From the NCBI RefSeq assembly GCF_003201815.1, contig NZ_QJKB01000005.1, positions 124,001-188,000 on the forward strand: a DNA stretch of 64,000 bases. Reading direction: 5' to 3'. Below the pieces are notes generated by a model. The model worked only from the letters and a program-made list of their open reading frames with translations. It was not told where the DNA came from and did no database searches. This document shows positions 43,101-52,650 of the stretch, in pieces. Source of the DNA: Undibacterium pigrum (lineage in GTDB: Bacteria; Pseudomonadota; Gammaproteobacteria; Burkholderiales; Burkholderiaceae_D). Each line of letters starts with the position of its first letter. Position 1 is the first letter of the stretch. A program made the translations under genes and the position numbers.

Positions 43101-46100
43101 CACATACCACAGGTTCATCGCTTGCCCTGCCATACCAGTGCCGTCGGCACGGTGTACCTTGCAAGTCATCTTGTAGGTCTTGGGCTCGCCAGCGACATTG
43201 CGTACTATGCTCGCCTGGGTTGAAACGTAAGGATACGAGGGTTTCTCGAAAACCAGATCTGACAACCACCAGACCGGGTCCTGGCCCGCGCCAACGACCG
43301 TGCCGTGGTGATGGTCGACACCAGCGTCATTGACGTTCTGACGGTCGAAGTTCCAGAAGGCCAGCAGGTCAGGCTCGCTGCCGCGCAGCTTTACGTGCAT
43401 GCGTGCCGCAATTTCCGCAGGCTTGAGATAGGTGTCCCACACACGTACATCCGCGATCATGCCGCAGAAGGGGCGCACCGCGTCCAGATTCGGGCCTGCT
43501 GCCGCACCGATGAAGGCTTTCAGGCCAGGTGAGGTGTGCGATGGTGCTTCCTCGACCAGGGTGCTGGTCAAATTTGGCACGGCCACGCCGTCGATATAGA
43601 TGATCGCCGACTGCTCGGTCGAGCGTGAGACAGCGATGTGATGCCAGCTGCCGTCACTCAGTTTGGCATCTGCACTCAGCTTCAGCATTTTCCACTTGCC
43701 GCGTTGCAGAGAGCGTGCGTGGTAGTGCAACGTACCGTCTTCATCGATTTCGAGATTGACGTCAAACTCGCCGTTTTGTGTCGGGCATATGCCCAGCACA
43801 CCACCACCTGGCCGTCGTTTGGAATCTACTTGCGCATCCGGCACGTTGACCCAGGCTTCGATACAACTGAAGGAAGGGTCCATCAAATGCAGGGTGTGTT
43901 TTGCAGCATCAACCGCTGGAATATCGACCATGGCATAAGGTTCTGCCTTGGAAGGCATGCCCAGTTCATTGAGCCCGAGTCGCAGCACCATGGTGTCGCC
44001 GAAGACGACGCTGTGTAGCGCGCCGTCTCTGAAGGCGTCAGCATCAACCGCGTCGGCGCAGCCATAGTAAGCCGTGGCGGCGGAAAATGCAGCAGGCGTT
44101 ACTATGCCCTGGTTATTGAAATACAGGCCGACGCGCGCGCCTGTCACAGGATCGAGAATGGCAATCGTTCCCGAGCTTGTTGTGCAGCAAACACGTCCGG
44201 CGGCATCGAACACCGGCGCATAAACCGAATGAGCTTCATGCGTTTTGAGTGTGTGACTTGCTGGCAACTTCACGCTCCAGCGTAGCGCCAGGTCAGAGAT
44301 GGCAAATCCGTAGACTTCGCCCTTGTCGGTTCCTACGACGACAAGGTCGCGGTCCAGTCTGGCGGCGATCCCGCTTATCGCGCCATTGACAGCGGCATTG
44401 GTCTGCAGAACCACAGCAGCATTATCGGCCGCAACACGTGTGAGTTTGGCGTCGCGCACGCAGAACAGCCATTCGCGGCTCGCTGCGTAGGCATCTGCGC
44501 TTACTGGCGTACTCGCCTGGTTGCCACTTGCCAGATCGATGCTGACCATCTTGAGTGCGCCCGGTGCACCACATAAGGCGAACAGATGTTTGTCGCCGAG
44601 TGTCAACTGGCGTACCGCAGCCGATACAGAAATATTGCGAACGCCGGCAGGTACAGCGAGCCGGTCAATGATACGAATTTCACCAGCAGGCGTGCCTGCC
44701 GCAAGATGTGTCTGTGTGACGGCTGGCGCGGCGAGCTGCGCATTGGTCGGTTTCATGAACCCGGCGAACGCATCGATGCGTGCGTATTCACCGCTCACCG
44801 CATTGACGCCGATAAGACCATCATCGCTGGTCAATACGAAAAAGCGACCTGAGTCTGCCACTGGTGCTGAAGCTGCACCTGGCATGTCGATCTGCCACAT
44901 CCGGCGTCCATCGGCGCGACGAACGCCGTATAGCGCGTTGCTGGTGCCAAATGCAATTGCACCGCCTGTCAGCGCTGCCGCTGTATCTACCGGTTGCTGG
45001 CCGCGTGCAGCCCAGGTGCCAGCATAAGGCCAGTGACTCTGCACTTCATGCAACAGATATGGGAAGCCGGCATTGTCGAGTGTGAGGTCGGTGGGTGTCG
45101 AGGCCGCATTTTTAAAAATTGCTTTGCTGGCGTGTCTTGCGACGGCATTGACTACTGGTGTTTCCCTGCCAGGAAGATGCTTTTCTGACAGTGTCCACAG
45201 GCCTTTCAGCCGCGGTTCATTGCCAGTGAGCGCCACGTGACGGTTGTTTTGTACGGTAGCGACGTCGAGTGCGCGGTCCCAGATACGCAATTCGCGGATC
45301 AGGCCGTTGAAATGCTGTTCTGCCGGTTTGCCTGCTGAAGGCCGCGCCGCACCGATAGTGAGCGCGCTCTTGCCACCGATAGAGAGGCCTGCCTGCGAAT
45401 CGTCGCGGAAGAACACGTCCAGCGACTTGCCATCAAGCAGCGCGAGCAGTGTCTGGTCACGCCGTATCAGCGCAATGTGATGCCACTCGCCATCGTTGGC
45501 ATGTGTTTCGCGCGTGCGGCCTGCATGCACACGCTTCGCTGTTGCATCGACGATCGCGACGCGCAATTCACCGTTTTCGCCAAGGTTAAGACGAAAACCA
45601 TGTTCTTTTGAGTCAGCCTCTGTGACGTGGCTGGAGACGATCTCGCCACCTTCGCTGGAACGTATCCACGCTTCGATACTGAAGTCTTCCATGCCAAAGT
45701 CGAACTGCTTGCCATCTGCCTGTATATCTATACAGGAACTGATACCGTCGAACAGTGCGGCATGCTGGCGCGCAAAAGGCCGCGCTTCAAGCGAGCCGCC
45801 AACGTCAGGAATAAACACCGTGTCGTTCGCGACGACAGGTGAATGATCACCCGCGATTTCGGGAAGTTCCATACGGCGTTCTATCTCGCCGGTAGACAAT
45901 AGTAGCGTCGAGAGCATCCTGCGATTATCTGAGGTCACCATGACTCGGCCTGCAAGCAGCGATGGCAAACCGGGCTTGTTGAGCCTGGTGCGCCAGGCGA
46001 CGCTGCCATCCGTGGTGCGTACTGCAATTACTTCACTGCTATTGCTTGCGATGAACAGGCCTGCTTTTTCAGCCAGCACTGGCGACAACCATACATCATT

Positions 46101-46868
46101 TGCATTCGTGGGCTTAATGGCCGAAAACACTTCAGCACCTGTCTTGACATCGAAGAAATGCAGCGACGAGCTGGCAGCGATGACGACGTCCCGGGCAACG
46201 CAGGGTTTCACGTTTGCATGCAGGGGCTCTGAAGAAATTCCGCCTTTCGTGTACTTGAACCTGTCATCGCCAAAATCGACGTTGACTGCGTGCAGCTTGC
46301 CGTCGGCCACGAAGAATACTGCGCCTTCGCCATAGCTGACAGTGCCGGGACTCAGGTCACTGATGACAAGCGGGCCAAATGCAGGCTCGCCGTTGACGGC
46401 CACAAAACCGGAAACTTCCGTGTTACCCGAATCGCCGATATGCACGGCGATGATTTTGTCCTTTGCGGCGACCAGGCCGCTGACCTGTGAGAGCCGCGGC
46501 GCTTCCCAGAGTTCCCAGTCGCCTTTCTTGTTACGCTTCTTCAATGGCTGGCCATCAGCCAGGCGCAATGCAGTAAGTTCTTCACCATCCATGAAATACA
46601 CAACGCCTGCCGCCGCGACAAGATAAGGGTCATCACCGTAATGCGACTTGAACGTGTAAGGAAAACCCGGCTCGGCAACCTGTGCATCGGGCACGGGTTC
46701 TTTACCACGAAAGATGTCGATCGCGAACAGTGTGCTTCCCGCAACGCCGAGTAGACGGTCACCTGCGACAACCAGGGGTTGTTGCGGCGAGAGTGTGCCA
46801 AAGCCATCGAAACGCCATAGTTCGCCAAGGCGCTCGGGTGTGGGGAGTGCAGCAATAGTAGTGGTCAT
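40122..46868 (-). CDS. Giant PQQ-propeller/LamG multidomain protein
   Basis: A 2248-residue protein. Residues 10-365 are a PQQ-type beta-propeller (LWRFDGFGTLS, LFAIDIFRGKEPV). A LamG/concanavalin-like domain lies at about 370-560 (SCIDIQADGKQFDFGMEDFS, then SIEAWI). A second propeller is at 600-970, and a second LamG at 980-1180. Two Ig-like beta domains are at 1200-1480. From about 1640 it becomes helical and amphipathic, and hydrophobic stretches near 1936 and after 2100 could enter a membrane. There is no N-terminal signal peptide. The architecture suggests a large carbohydrate- or surface-binding protein, possibly a toxin- or adhesin-like one. I know of no named family. It overlaps its upstream neighbour by 4 bases. 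Confidence 0.75.
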   Translation of the reverse strand: MTTTIAALPTPERLGELWRFDGFGTLSPQQPLVVAGDRLLGVAGSTLFAIDIFRGKEPVPDAQVAEPGFPYTFKSHYGDDPYLVAAAGVVYFMDGEELTALRLADGQPLKKRNKKGDWELWEAPRLSQVSGLVAAKDKIIAVHIGDSGNTEVSGFVAVNGEPAFGPLVISDLSPGTVSYGEGAVFFVADGKLHAVNVDFGDDRFKYTKGGISSEPLHANVKPCVARDVVIAASSSLHFFDVKTGAEVFSAIKPTNANDVWLSPVLAEKAGLFIASNSSEVIAVRTTDGSVAWRTRLNKPGLPSLLAGRVMVTSDNRRMLSTLLLSTGEIERRMELPEIAGDHSPVVANDTVFIPDVGGSLEARPFARQHAALFDGISSCIDIQADGKQFDFGMEDFSIEAWIRSSEGGEIVSSHVTEADSKEHGFRLNLGENGELRVAIVDATAKRVHAGRTRETHANDGEWHHIALIRRDQTLLALLDGKSLDVFFRDDSQAGLSIGGKSALTIGAARPSAGKPAEQHFNGLIRELRIWDRALDVATVQNNRHVALTGNEPRLKGLWTLSEKHLPGRETPVVNAVARHASKAIFKNAASTPTDLTLDNAGFPYLLHEVQSHWPYAGTWAARGQQPVDTAAALTGGAIAFGTSNALYGVRRADGRRMWQIDMPGAASAPVADSGRFFVLTSDDGLIGVNAVSGEYARIDAFAGFMKPTNAQLAAPAVTQTHLAAGTPAGEIRIIDRLAVPAGVRNISVSAAVRQLTLGDKHLFALCGAPGALKMVSIDLASGNQASTPVSADAYAASREWLFCVRDAKLTRVAADNAAVVLQTNAAVNGAISGIAARLDRDLVVVGTDKGEVYGFAISDLALRWSVKLPASHTLKTHEAHSVYAPVFDAAGRVCCTTSSGTIAILDPVTGARVGLYFNNQGIVTPAAFSAATAYYGCADAVDADAFRDGALHSVVFGDTMVLRLGLNELGMPSKAEPYAMVDIPAVDAAKHTLHLMDPSFSCIEAWVNVPDAQVDSKRRPGGGVLGICPTQNGEFDVNLEIDEDGTLHYHARSLQRGKWKMLKLSADAKLSDGSWHHIAVSRSTEQSAIIYIDGVAVPNLTSTLVEEAPSHTSPGLKAFIGAAAGPNLDAVRPFCGMIADVRVWDTYLKPAEIAARMHVKLRGSEPDLLAFWNFDRQNVNDAGVDHHHGTVVGAGQDPVWWLSDLVFEKPSYPYVSTQASIVRNVAGEPKTYKMTCKVHRADGTGMAGQAMNLWYVRNRDDQPESVLFNSDGITGSRSAEEPEPGVASPDGKQRVFSATTGNDGTVSFFVTPSRVDHTPAIDLRAGFMASYERFHVNVLMDEQMLVPATPPTLSVQSKLIQDYAYTSGNKIDESRDRSTWRTVIRVTNPDGGVVIGEPVSLWGDEQTTVQVAGRSYAINKENSAELTTDSQGEVIIISDASALTAPILMARAGFMHRNDRVVIAADQELHRKLANVRGSDFMEKRTTRWKPGMKEGDGEALLAPDYAPHADKVANAITTVMASAKPVDPAASKEPRGDAHMLRSKARKQAKRNLHGAERALFDAQPMRQPQRAAGSDRVATFRTITHVPMQQALNPEATRAALKSNLGFVFEAVNDPHGNQGLRFEMLETQAEVDEERGEATPERVLLRGFFGDLWEGIKDVATDIYEGAVKIVVSIADTVELAITKMVDGVLSVVHTVVNSVVEAANAVAGFFEQIGVMIMKAIEFLRALFNWKAIIEAKNIIKGVIELSLDATKRAMSPAKLEAAFLPLIDAIAVKPKMRNESVNGGAASAGECDSPAFNESRGVQGQMVIQKSRENPVTGVTSAGPTIAVSSESPFDDLISSIPSLISGLLDTSLSEMVDKLLAALKKGAETSIRLMIKELTAVSGALIEGLDWIMKILKTEIRVPFLSDLYRWITGSELSLLDLVCLGLAVPVHIAHLVVTTLSGRMSTFAEDNRGLVESMKRAEQGKAPRTLRKTTGSLQLSVVPKEPYEMDTSSETLIIVLRSINLISGLASDALFTKSVSSGGIGAASQGEARVRGMMKVLKGATGIAASSLQTFKWTPAFNDRMESGLSPEAWGIVKPKEWMTCSVFSVLVVGDAITLLGGVWQVLSPPVPQQLGELGGIAGSWLDKKEAMIAKWAPVACIALLVARTIIYHQAMTVLEQDKAHENLKMQTRLYFIRDVSMIVARMPWFMFTQTGANWFRQSTGGAATAIYAVVTGVRALASGTALVTHSLASLKYGNED

Positions 46869-48886
46869 GAAAGTTTCCTCGGGAAGCGGCCGCCGCCTGT
46901 ATCAAGCGGTTTAACGTAATAAATGATGATTTCGTTACCTGTCCTGCCCTTAAGCTCGGTGGTCAAGGAACGTGCTCTGGAGTCGACCGCCCGGGGAGCG
47001 GCGGAGGCGGATGTGACGGTGAATCCCAGTCGCGAGAACGGGAGGGCGGCGTCGCCATTTGCATCGGTACTTGTACTTATGCGGTCGCCATTGCTAAATT
47101 GAAGTTCTATGCGCTCGTTCGCCAGAGGGTGCGATCTGTGGTTGACTTCTGTACCGCCCCAGGCTTCCTCCGAGTATGTGTAGATAACACGCACGATTAC
47201 CGGACTTGCAAGATCGCGCATGCGCTCCAGTACCTTGCGTGCGTTTTCAGCATCCTCGCTGGTGACAGCGGCACCTACCTGGTAGGAATAGAGGGCGTGT
47301 TTGCCAGCCATTGGTGGCAGCGGCAGTTCGCCTAATGCGGCGCCTGCCGCGGCAGCATCTGCATAGGGTTTCAGAATTTTTTCCTTGTGCGAGTGCCAGG
47401 ATGTCGCGCCGTCTGCCAGCAGCGCAAGCAATTGCTCGCGTGTGCTGCTGTCCCGCGCAATCATATACGCATCGATCATGGAAATCGTCACCTGAGTGCG
47501 TATGCTCACAGGAGGTTTGGCTGCCGGGGAAAACGCTTCCAGCGTGCCATTGCGTATACTTTCTGCTGGTGGTGGATACCAGGCGACCGCCCTTTGGTCG
47601 GCTGCATCCACGTTGTTTGCAACCAGTACCCTGAAGCTCAGGGCGCCACCAGGCTGGCGGGGTTCTCGATCGAATTCAGCGACCATGAGAGGCCTGCCCT
47701 CAGTTTCGAGGAAGCTGCTGTAATGCGGCGTGCTGTCTTTACGTGCGCCCCATCGTTCAGGCGTGACATTACTCTTGGCGAACGAGATCAGGCGCGATGA
47801 GGTATCGGTGCAAACAAGCGCGAGCTGCCCTTTTTTGGGCAGTTCCAGCCAGCGCCATTCTTCACCCTGTGTAAGCTTGATACGTGATGCTGAACCTGGT
47901 TCATCTACAGGTAGCGCAAACACCCCGGTCTCTTGCGCATCGTTTCCCCAGAGCATGCCAGAGTCTATACGTGGTCTGATGCCGGGCTGCAGGCTGGAGC
48001 GCCCGCGGGCTCTCCATTCACCTTTGACCGCAGGCGGCAATGAATTGCCTTCAATCTCGCGCACCAGACCTTCTCCAGTCACGTAGAAAAGGCGACACGC
48101 AAATTCGTCGCTATGGGCTTCGGTTTCTGACTCTATCATCGCAAGCGCGGGCCGTGCGCTGTTGTCATGACGGGCGGTACCCATGCGCTGCAGCTTGTCA
48201 TCAAGCGGATGGAGAGTTCCGTCACGGCCTATCACATAGACCAGTGCGCCAGCCTTTGCTGCCACCTGATGAGTGCGGACTACCGGCGCCGAGAAAATCA
48301 TTTGTGCTGCGGCCTCCTCGGCTGCGGCCAACTGGGCGCGAATCTGGCCACAGTTTGCACCGACGAGTTGCGCCAGGTCGGCGATCATCGCGAGCAGCTT
48401 TGCCTGTTCGTCAGGCGTGCGCGGTGCGGAGGTATCGCGCTGGAATGCTTCGCAGTTTTCAAGCAGCGTGAGCCATTCGGCCTTGCGGCGTGCATGCGCC
48501 AGTGCGAGTTTCGTTTCGGTTTGCGCATTATCAAGCGTGTGCAGCTTGCTCCAGTTCACCGCGCCGTCAGCGAGTTTCCATGCAAGCTTGGGATTGAGCA
48601 AGTTGATGGCGGCCACGCAGGTGCCGTTGGTGAGCTCCCATCGACTCAATACTGGCCCGTCCTGCAAGAAAAGCTCGCCCGAATGCACGGCGAATCCGGT
48701 GATGCGTGACTGGGCCTGGATCGGCGTCATCAGGTAGGGATTCGCATTTACCTTGATGAGTGACAGACCCAAAGGTCCGCCAGCAACGACGACAGCTTTA
48801 CCCTTGTCGAGGTAGGGTTGCAAGGCGGAATCGCCATAGGGGGCGATGTCGCCCGGAAGAGGAATCGGTTGCCATCTCGGTTTCAT
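46865..48886 (-). CDS. Large propeller-like partner of the giant LamG protein
   Basis: A 673-residue protein with AGGG before its ATG. The first 110 residues and residues 230-450 read like beta-propeller blades (AVVVAGGPLGLSLIKV, LVYVIGRDGTLHPLDDKLQ). A helical segment with many Ala and Glu (about 120-215) interrupts them. The C-terminal 130 residues look like an Ig-like or transthyretin-like fold (NERIELQFSNGDRISTSTDA). No signal peptide is visible. Its stop overlaps the start of the giant gene by 4 bases, so the two proteins are made together and probably form a complex. Function unknown. Confidence 0.7.
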   Translation of the reverse strand: MKPRWQPIPLPGDIAPYGDSALQPYLDKGKAVVVAGGPLGLSLIKVNANPYLMTPIQAQSRITGFAVHSGELFLQDGPVLSRWELTNGTCVAAINLLNPKLAWKLADGAVNWSKLHTLDNAQTETKLALAHARRKAEWLTLLENCEAFQRDTSAPRTPDEQAKLLAMIADLAQLVGANCGQIRAQLAAAEEAAAQMIFSAPVVRTHQVAAKAGALVYVIGRDGTLHPLDDKLQRMGTARHDNSARPALAMIESETEAHSDEFACRLFYVTGEGLVREIEGNSLPPAVKGEWRARGRSSLQPGIRPRIDSGMLWGNDAQETGVFALPVDEPGSASRIKLTQGEEWRWLELPKKGQLALVCTDTSSRLISFAKSNVTPERWGARKDSTPHYSSFLETEGRPLMVAEFDREPRQPGGALSFRVLVANNVDAADQRAVAWYPPPAESIRNGTLEAFSPAAKPPVSIRTQVTISMIDAYMIARDSSTREQLLALLADGATSWHSHKEKILKPYADAAAAGAALGELPLPPMAGKHALYSYQVGAAVTSEDAENARKVLERMRDLASPVIVRVIYTYSEEAWGGTEVNHRSHPLANERIELQFSNGDRISTSTDANGDAALPFSRLGFTVTSASAAPRAVDSRARSLTTELKGRTGNEIIIYYVKPLDTGGGRFPRKLS

Positions 48887-49344
48887 GCAGGAACCCTAGG
48901 AGGAGTTAATAGTGGTGATGCGGACTCAACACTGGTTCCCCAGGTGAGCGCGAGGGATACGATTACGGATAAACGGATATGACATTCAGCCGTGGAATGC
49001 CATTATTGCATGTATTTAAGATAATGACATGTAGTCAATTGGTTCTATTGTGTTTGCCAGTGAATACTGATAGCCCTCTGGGCTTGCGTGGTTAATTGAA
49101 CCAGAAGGGGTAAATCAGCTGCTAAGCGAAAACAGGGTTGATTCGTGTGTGCAATTGTCTGGTGAAACATCAATTGCCTCACTGCCTGACTTGAATACTT
49201 TGATTAAAATAAAAAATGGGAAGTTCGAAAATTCGAACTTCCCATTCTATTTAATGCCTTTGAAGCGCAATCTGGGCTGAAATTTACAAGAGCAGTCGGC
49301 TCAGAATTTCGTAGCTTCACTCACTTAAAAGTTTCCCGCAAATA
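48887..49344. other. 458-base gap between the two-gene unit and nrdJ
   Basis: It should contain the leftward promoter of the propeller/LamG genes. A minus-strand TTGACT lies near 49040, but without a good -10. The gap also holds the nrdJ terminator at 49206-49246. I see no gene. Confidence 0.5.
49206..49246 (-). terminator. Strong terminator of nrdJ
   Basis: AATGGGAAGTTCGAA at 49215-49229 pairs perfectly with 49232-49246 (15 bp, tight loop). Read leftward it ends in TTTTTTATTTT. It lies about 100 bases after the nrdJ stop. Confidence 0.85.
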
Positions 49345-51912
49345 TCAACCACAAGCACCAACATAGCCACAAGAAACACAACGGCTGCAGCCATCTATTT
49401 TTTGCAGGGCATGTGCGCCGCAATCCGGGCATTTTTTGCCGGTGGGGATATAGCTGATGGGGGCTGCGTTTTCGCCTTCATAGGCCAGGTCGTCCATGCC
49501 GTAGTGGTGGCTTCTTTGCTTGAACTTTTCTGCCAGCACGGTGATAGGGATCTGGTTACCAGCGGCGTCGAGGAAGCCGCGTTTCATCAGTATGCGTTGC
49601 AGCGAGTAACCGATGGCGGCGACTTCTGACTCATGGAACAGCGGTGCCTGTGAGCCATCGTCCTTGGTGATCATACCGCAGCGTACCGTACCCTTGTCCC
49701 ACACCACTTCACGCATGTCTGCCAGTGCCTTGGCGATGGAACCGCCTGAACGCGCAGCCATGGACAGCAAGCGCATGCTGGCGGATATCCATTGCTGGCC
49801 GTCATTCTTCTGGCCCGCAGGCATAAAGAATTCAAACGGGCGTTCAATAGTCACGCGCTCACCACCGACCATGCCGTCTATGTGGATGAAGCTGACTGTC
49901 AGGTAGACAGTTTTCTTGCCTTCATACGTCATGTACTGCACTTTGGAAGTGACAGATTCGAGGTCGCCAAATGGACGGCCATCGAATTGTTTGCGCAGCA
50001 GGTCATCGTCAGGTATCTGCTTGACTTCTGGTGCTGGCTCAGTAGAGACAGAAAGGACGCTGCCGAGTATATTATTCGGGCGATAGGTTGCCAGGCCTTT
50101 GAGGCCAGCGCGCCAGGCATCCATGTACAGGTTCTGGAAATCTTCGTAAGGATAATCTGCCGGTACGTTAACGGTTTTGGAAATCGCAGAATCAATGTAA
50201 GGCTGCACGACCTGCAACATTTTCATGTGGTCGCTGGCAGACATATTCAATGCAGTGACAAACTGTTTTGGCAGTTTGCTGTCGTCAGATACGTCATTGC
50301 CCTGATGGCGGTACAGGCGCCATGCATGGTCAGCCACTTCATAGATTTTTGGATCGCCCGCCGCCATGCGCTTCTTGCGGTTATACACCCAGGAGAAAGC
50401 CGGTTCTATACCATTCGATGCGTTGTCAGCAAAGGCCAGGGTGATGGTGCCGGTAGGGGCAATGGACAGCAAATGGGAATTGCGCAAGCCGTGTTTGGAA
50501 ATCGCATTGCGTACATTTTTAGGCAGGCGTTTGGCGAAAGTACCGGACAGGTATTTTGTGCTGTCAAACAGAGGGAACTGGCCTTTTTCTTTCGCCAGTT
50601 CTGCCGATGCCAGATAGGCTGCATCGCGCATGACTTCAGATACTTTTTGTGCGAATGCGCGACCGGCGTCGGAATCATAACGCTGGCCCAGCATGACCAG
50701 GCTGCTGCCCAGACCGAGGAAGCCCAGGCCGACGCGACGCTTGGACATGGCTTCAGCTTTTTGCTGAGGTAAAGGCCAGGCTGTAGCATCGAGCACATTG
50801 TCGAGCATGCGTGTTGCTACTGTTACGACAGCTTCAAATGCAGTGAAATCAAATTCGGCAGCATCAGTGAATGCACCCTTGATGAAGCGTGTCAGGTTGA
50901 TGGAACCCAGGCAGCAGCAGCCATAATCAGGCAGTGGTTGTTCTGCACATGGATTGGTGGCTTCGATCTTTTCGCAATAGTAGAGATTATTCTCTGCATT
51001 CATGCGCGACAAAAACAGGATGCCCGGTTCTGCATGGTCGTAAGTCGATTTCATGACCTCATCCCACAGGTCACGCGCGCGCACTGTTTGATAGACCCAC
51101 AAGCCATCTTCACGCTGGTAGGCACCGGCTTCTTTCTTGTCTTCACCAGGTTCCGCTTTGTGGACCAGACAGTATTCTGTATCCTTGGCCACAGCTTCCA
51201 TGAATTCATCGGTAACACCGATGGAGATATTGAAGTTGGTCAAACCGCCCTGATCCTTGGAACGGATGAATTCAAGGATATCAGGATGGTCACCACGCAA
51301 GACGCCCATCTGCGCACCGCGACGCGCACCGGCAGATTCAACTGTTGAGCATGATGCATTGAAGACCTGCATGAAAGACACAGGGCCAGAAGCGCGTGAA
51401 CGCGTGCCGCGTACCAGTGCATCCTTGGGGCGTATGGTGGAGAAATCATAGCCTACACCGCCACCGCGACGCATGGTTTCTGCGGCATCTGCCAGGGCCG
51501 TATAAATACCAGGCTTGCCATCGGTGGCGCTGGAAACAGAATCACCTACCGGTTGTACGAAGCAATTGATGAGGGTTGCGTGCAAGTCCATGCCAGCGGC
51601 AGAATTGATGCGGCCTGCCGGTACAAAACCATTCTTTTGCGCCCACAAGAATTTTTCTTCGTAATACGCCTGGAAGTCTGGCTGTTCTACACTGGCCAGT
51701 GCTTTGGCAACACGAGACTGCACATCATGGATGGTGACTTCATCGCCTTTGGCATATTTTTCCAGCAAGACATCGAGGGAGATTTCCTGAGGAGACATTT
51801 CCGTCAATCCTAAAATTTTTTCGTTTGCGTTCATATGAAGAAGTTTTTTCTTTGTTACTTGTTGCTGAGATAAATCTGACAGCCCAACAGTCTGGACCAG
51901 CAAATCATTCAT
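49345..51912 (-). CDS. nrdJ: Class II (adenosylcobalamin-dependent) ribonucleotide reductase
   Basis: An 855-residue enzyme that reduces ribonucleotides to deoxyribonucleotides with a cobalamin-generated thiyl radical, with or without oxygen. [14 protein letters not shown] holds the active-site N-x-C-x-E motif, [22 protein letters not shown] is the conserved substrate loop, and [21 protein letters not shown] is the finger-loop region. The C-terminus has two Cys pairs ([17 protein letters not shown]) that form a zinc site and shuttle electrons from thioredoxin. The start at 51912 lacks a good ribosome site; an ATG 26 codons in is an alternative. No nrdAB genes lie nearby. Confidence 0.93.
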   Translation of the reverse strand: MNDLLVQTVGLSDLSQQQVTKKKLLHMNANEKILGLTEMSPQEISLDVLLEKYAKGDEVTIHDVQSRVAKALASVEQPDFQAYYEEKFLWAQKNGFVPAGRINSAAGMDLHATLINCFVQPVGDSVSSATDGKPGIYTALADAAETMRRGGGVGYDFSTIRPKDALVRGTRSRASGPVSFMQVFNASCSTVESAGARRGAQMGVLRGDHPDILEFIRSKDQGGLTNFNISIGVTDEFMEAVAKDTEYCLVHKAEPGEDKKEAGAYQREDGLWVYQTVRARDLWDEVMKSTYDHAEPGILFLSRMNAENNLYYCEKIEATNPCAEQPLPDYGCCCLGSINLTRFIKGAFTDAAEFDFTAFEAVVTVATRMLDNVLDATAWPLPQQKAEAMSKRRVGLGFLGLGSSLVMLGQRYDSDAGRAFAQKVSEVMRDAAYLASAELAKEKGQFPLFDSTKYLSGTFAKRLPKNVRNAISKHGLRNSHLLSIAPTGTITLAFADNASNGIEPAFSWVYNRKKRMAAGDPKIYEVADHAWRLYRHQGNDVSDDSKLPKQFVTALNMSASDHMKMLQVVQPYIDSAISKTVNVPADYPYEDFQNLYMDAWRAGLKGLATYRPNNILGSVLSVSTEPAPEVKQIPDDDLLRKQFDGRPFGDLESVTSKVQYMTYEGKKTVYLTVSFIHIDGMVGGERVTIERPFEFFMPAGQKNDGQQWISASMRLLSMAARSGGSIAKALADMREVVWDKGTVRCGMITKDDGSQAPLFHESEVAAIGYSLQRILMKRGFLDAAGNQIPITVLAEKFKQRSHHYGMDDLAYEGENAAPISYIPTGKKCPDCGAHALQKIDGCSRCVSCGYVGACG

Positions 51913-52511
51913 GGAAAATGGCTGCCGGGCGCAAGCTCAGGGGCTGTGTTATAGGGAGGAAACAGGATGGCATTGCTCAATAAAAAACTATCTGTCAAAG
52001 CAACATTGTTCAATTGAAAACCGGGCACTGAGGTGCCTGCCATCCTGATGTCGGATGCCTCCATTATAAACCTCGTCAGCAGATTTTTTCTTGAGCGGCT
52101 TCAAGATAAAAACAAATTGCCAGACCAGACGTAGCAAAATTACCAAGCCAAAATTGCCCGAAAAACAGTGTGGTTTTTGTGGGGGAAGCGGTCATCCGGT
52201 TTTTGCCGGAATTTGCGCCAAAAATGCCTGAAGTTGAGCTGAAACTTGCTTGATAGTCTCTGATGCTGATATGACAAGGTGCGATTTTCCAGTACAAAAA
52301 ATTCGCTAACGAAGTTGCTGTATGGATATATGTTTTTGCAAACAATATGAGTACTTTGCAATTTCTCTGGTAAATCCTGCATCACCAGGCCTTGTCATCC
52401 TGGCTGCAATTTCGCGAATTACCGACAATTCGCTACAAACTGTAAAAATCTGATGGTTGGAAAGATATATCTGTGTTTTATTGATGTCTGAATAACATAT
52501 ACTTAACTTAT
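51913..52511. other. Long AT-rich gap upstream of nrdJ and the hybrid kinase
   Basis: It must hold the nrdJ promoter. A 10-bp AGATATATCT palindrome lies at 52463-52472, faintly like an NrdR box core but 550 bases from nrdJ. No clear cobalamin riboswitch or gene was recognised, and open frames on the minus strand have no coding character. Confidence 0.45.
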
Positions 52512-52614
52512 AGGACTTACGCAAAATTGTCCCAGCAAGGCGTAGCGACGAAGACAGTACTTTTTAGTACGGCTAGGCGCTGCAACGCAGCTGGGGCGGT
52601 TTTGCGTAAGTCCT
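52512..52614. mobile_element. MITE-like palindromic element, about 103 bp
   Basis: AGGACTTACGCAAAA at 52512-52526 and its exact complement at 52600-52614 form 15-bp terminal inverted repeats. Inside, CCCAGC/GCTGGG and GTACT/AGTAC pair further, so the whole element can fold into one long hairpin. GGACTTACGCA ends occur on small non-coding elements in many Burkholderiales, as I recall. There is no room for a transposase. It ends 36 bases before the hybrid-kinase gene and may affect its expression. Confidence 0.75.
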
Positions 52615-52650
52615 CACTTAAAAAAACAAGTATATTCAGAGGAAAGATAA

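Noticed and set aside
51913-52511. Cobalamin riboswitch upstream of the B12-dependent reductase
   Set aside because: I could not find a B12-box-like sequence or a convincing multi-stem fold.
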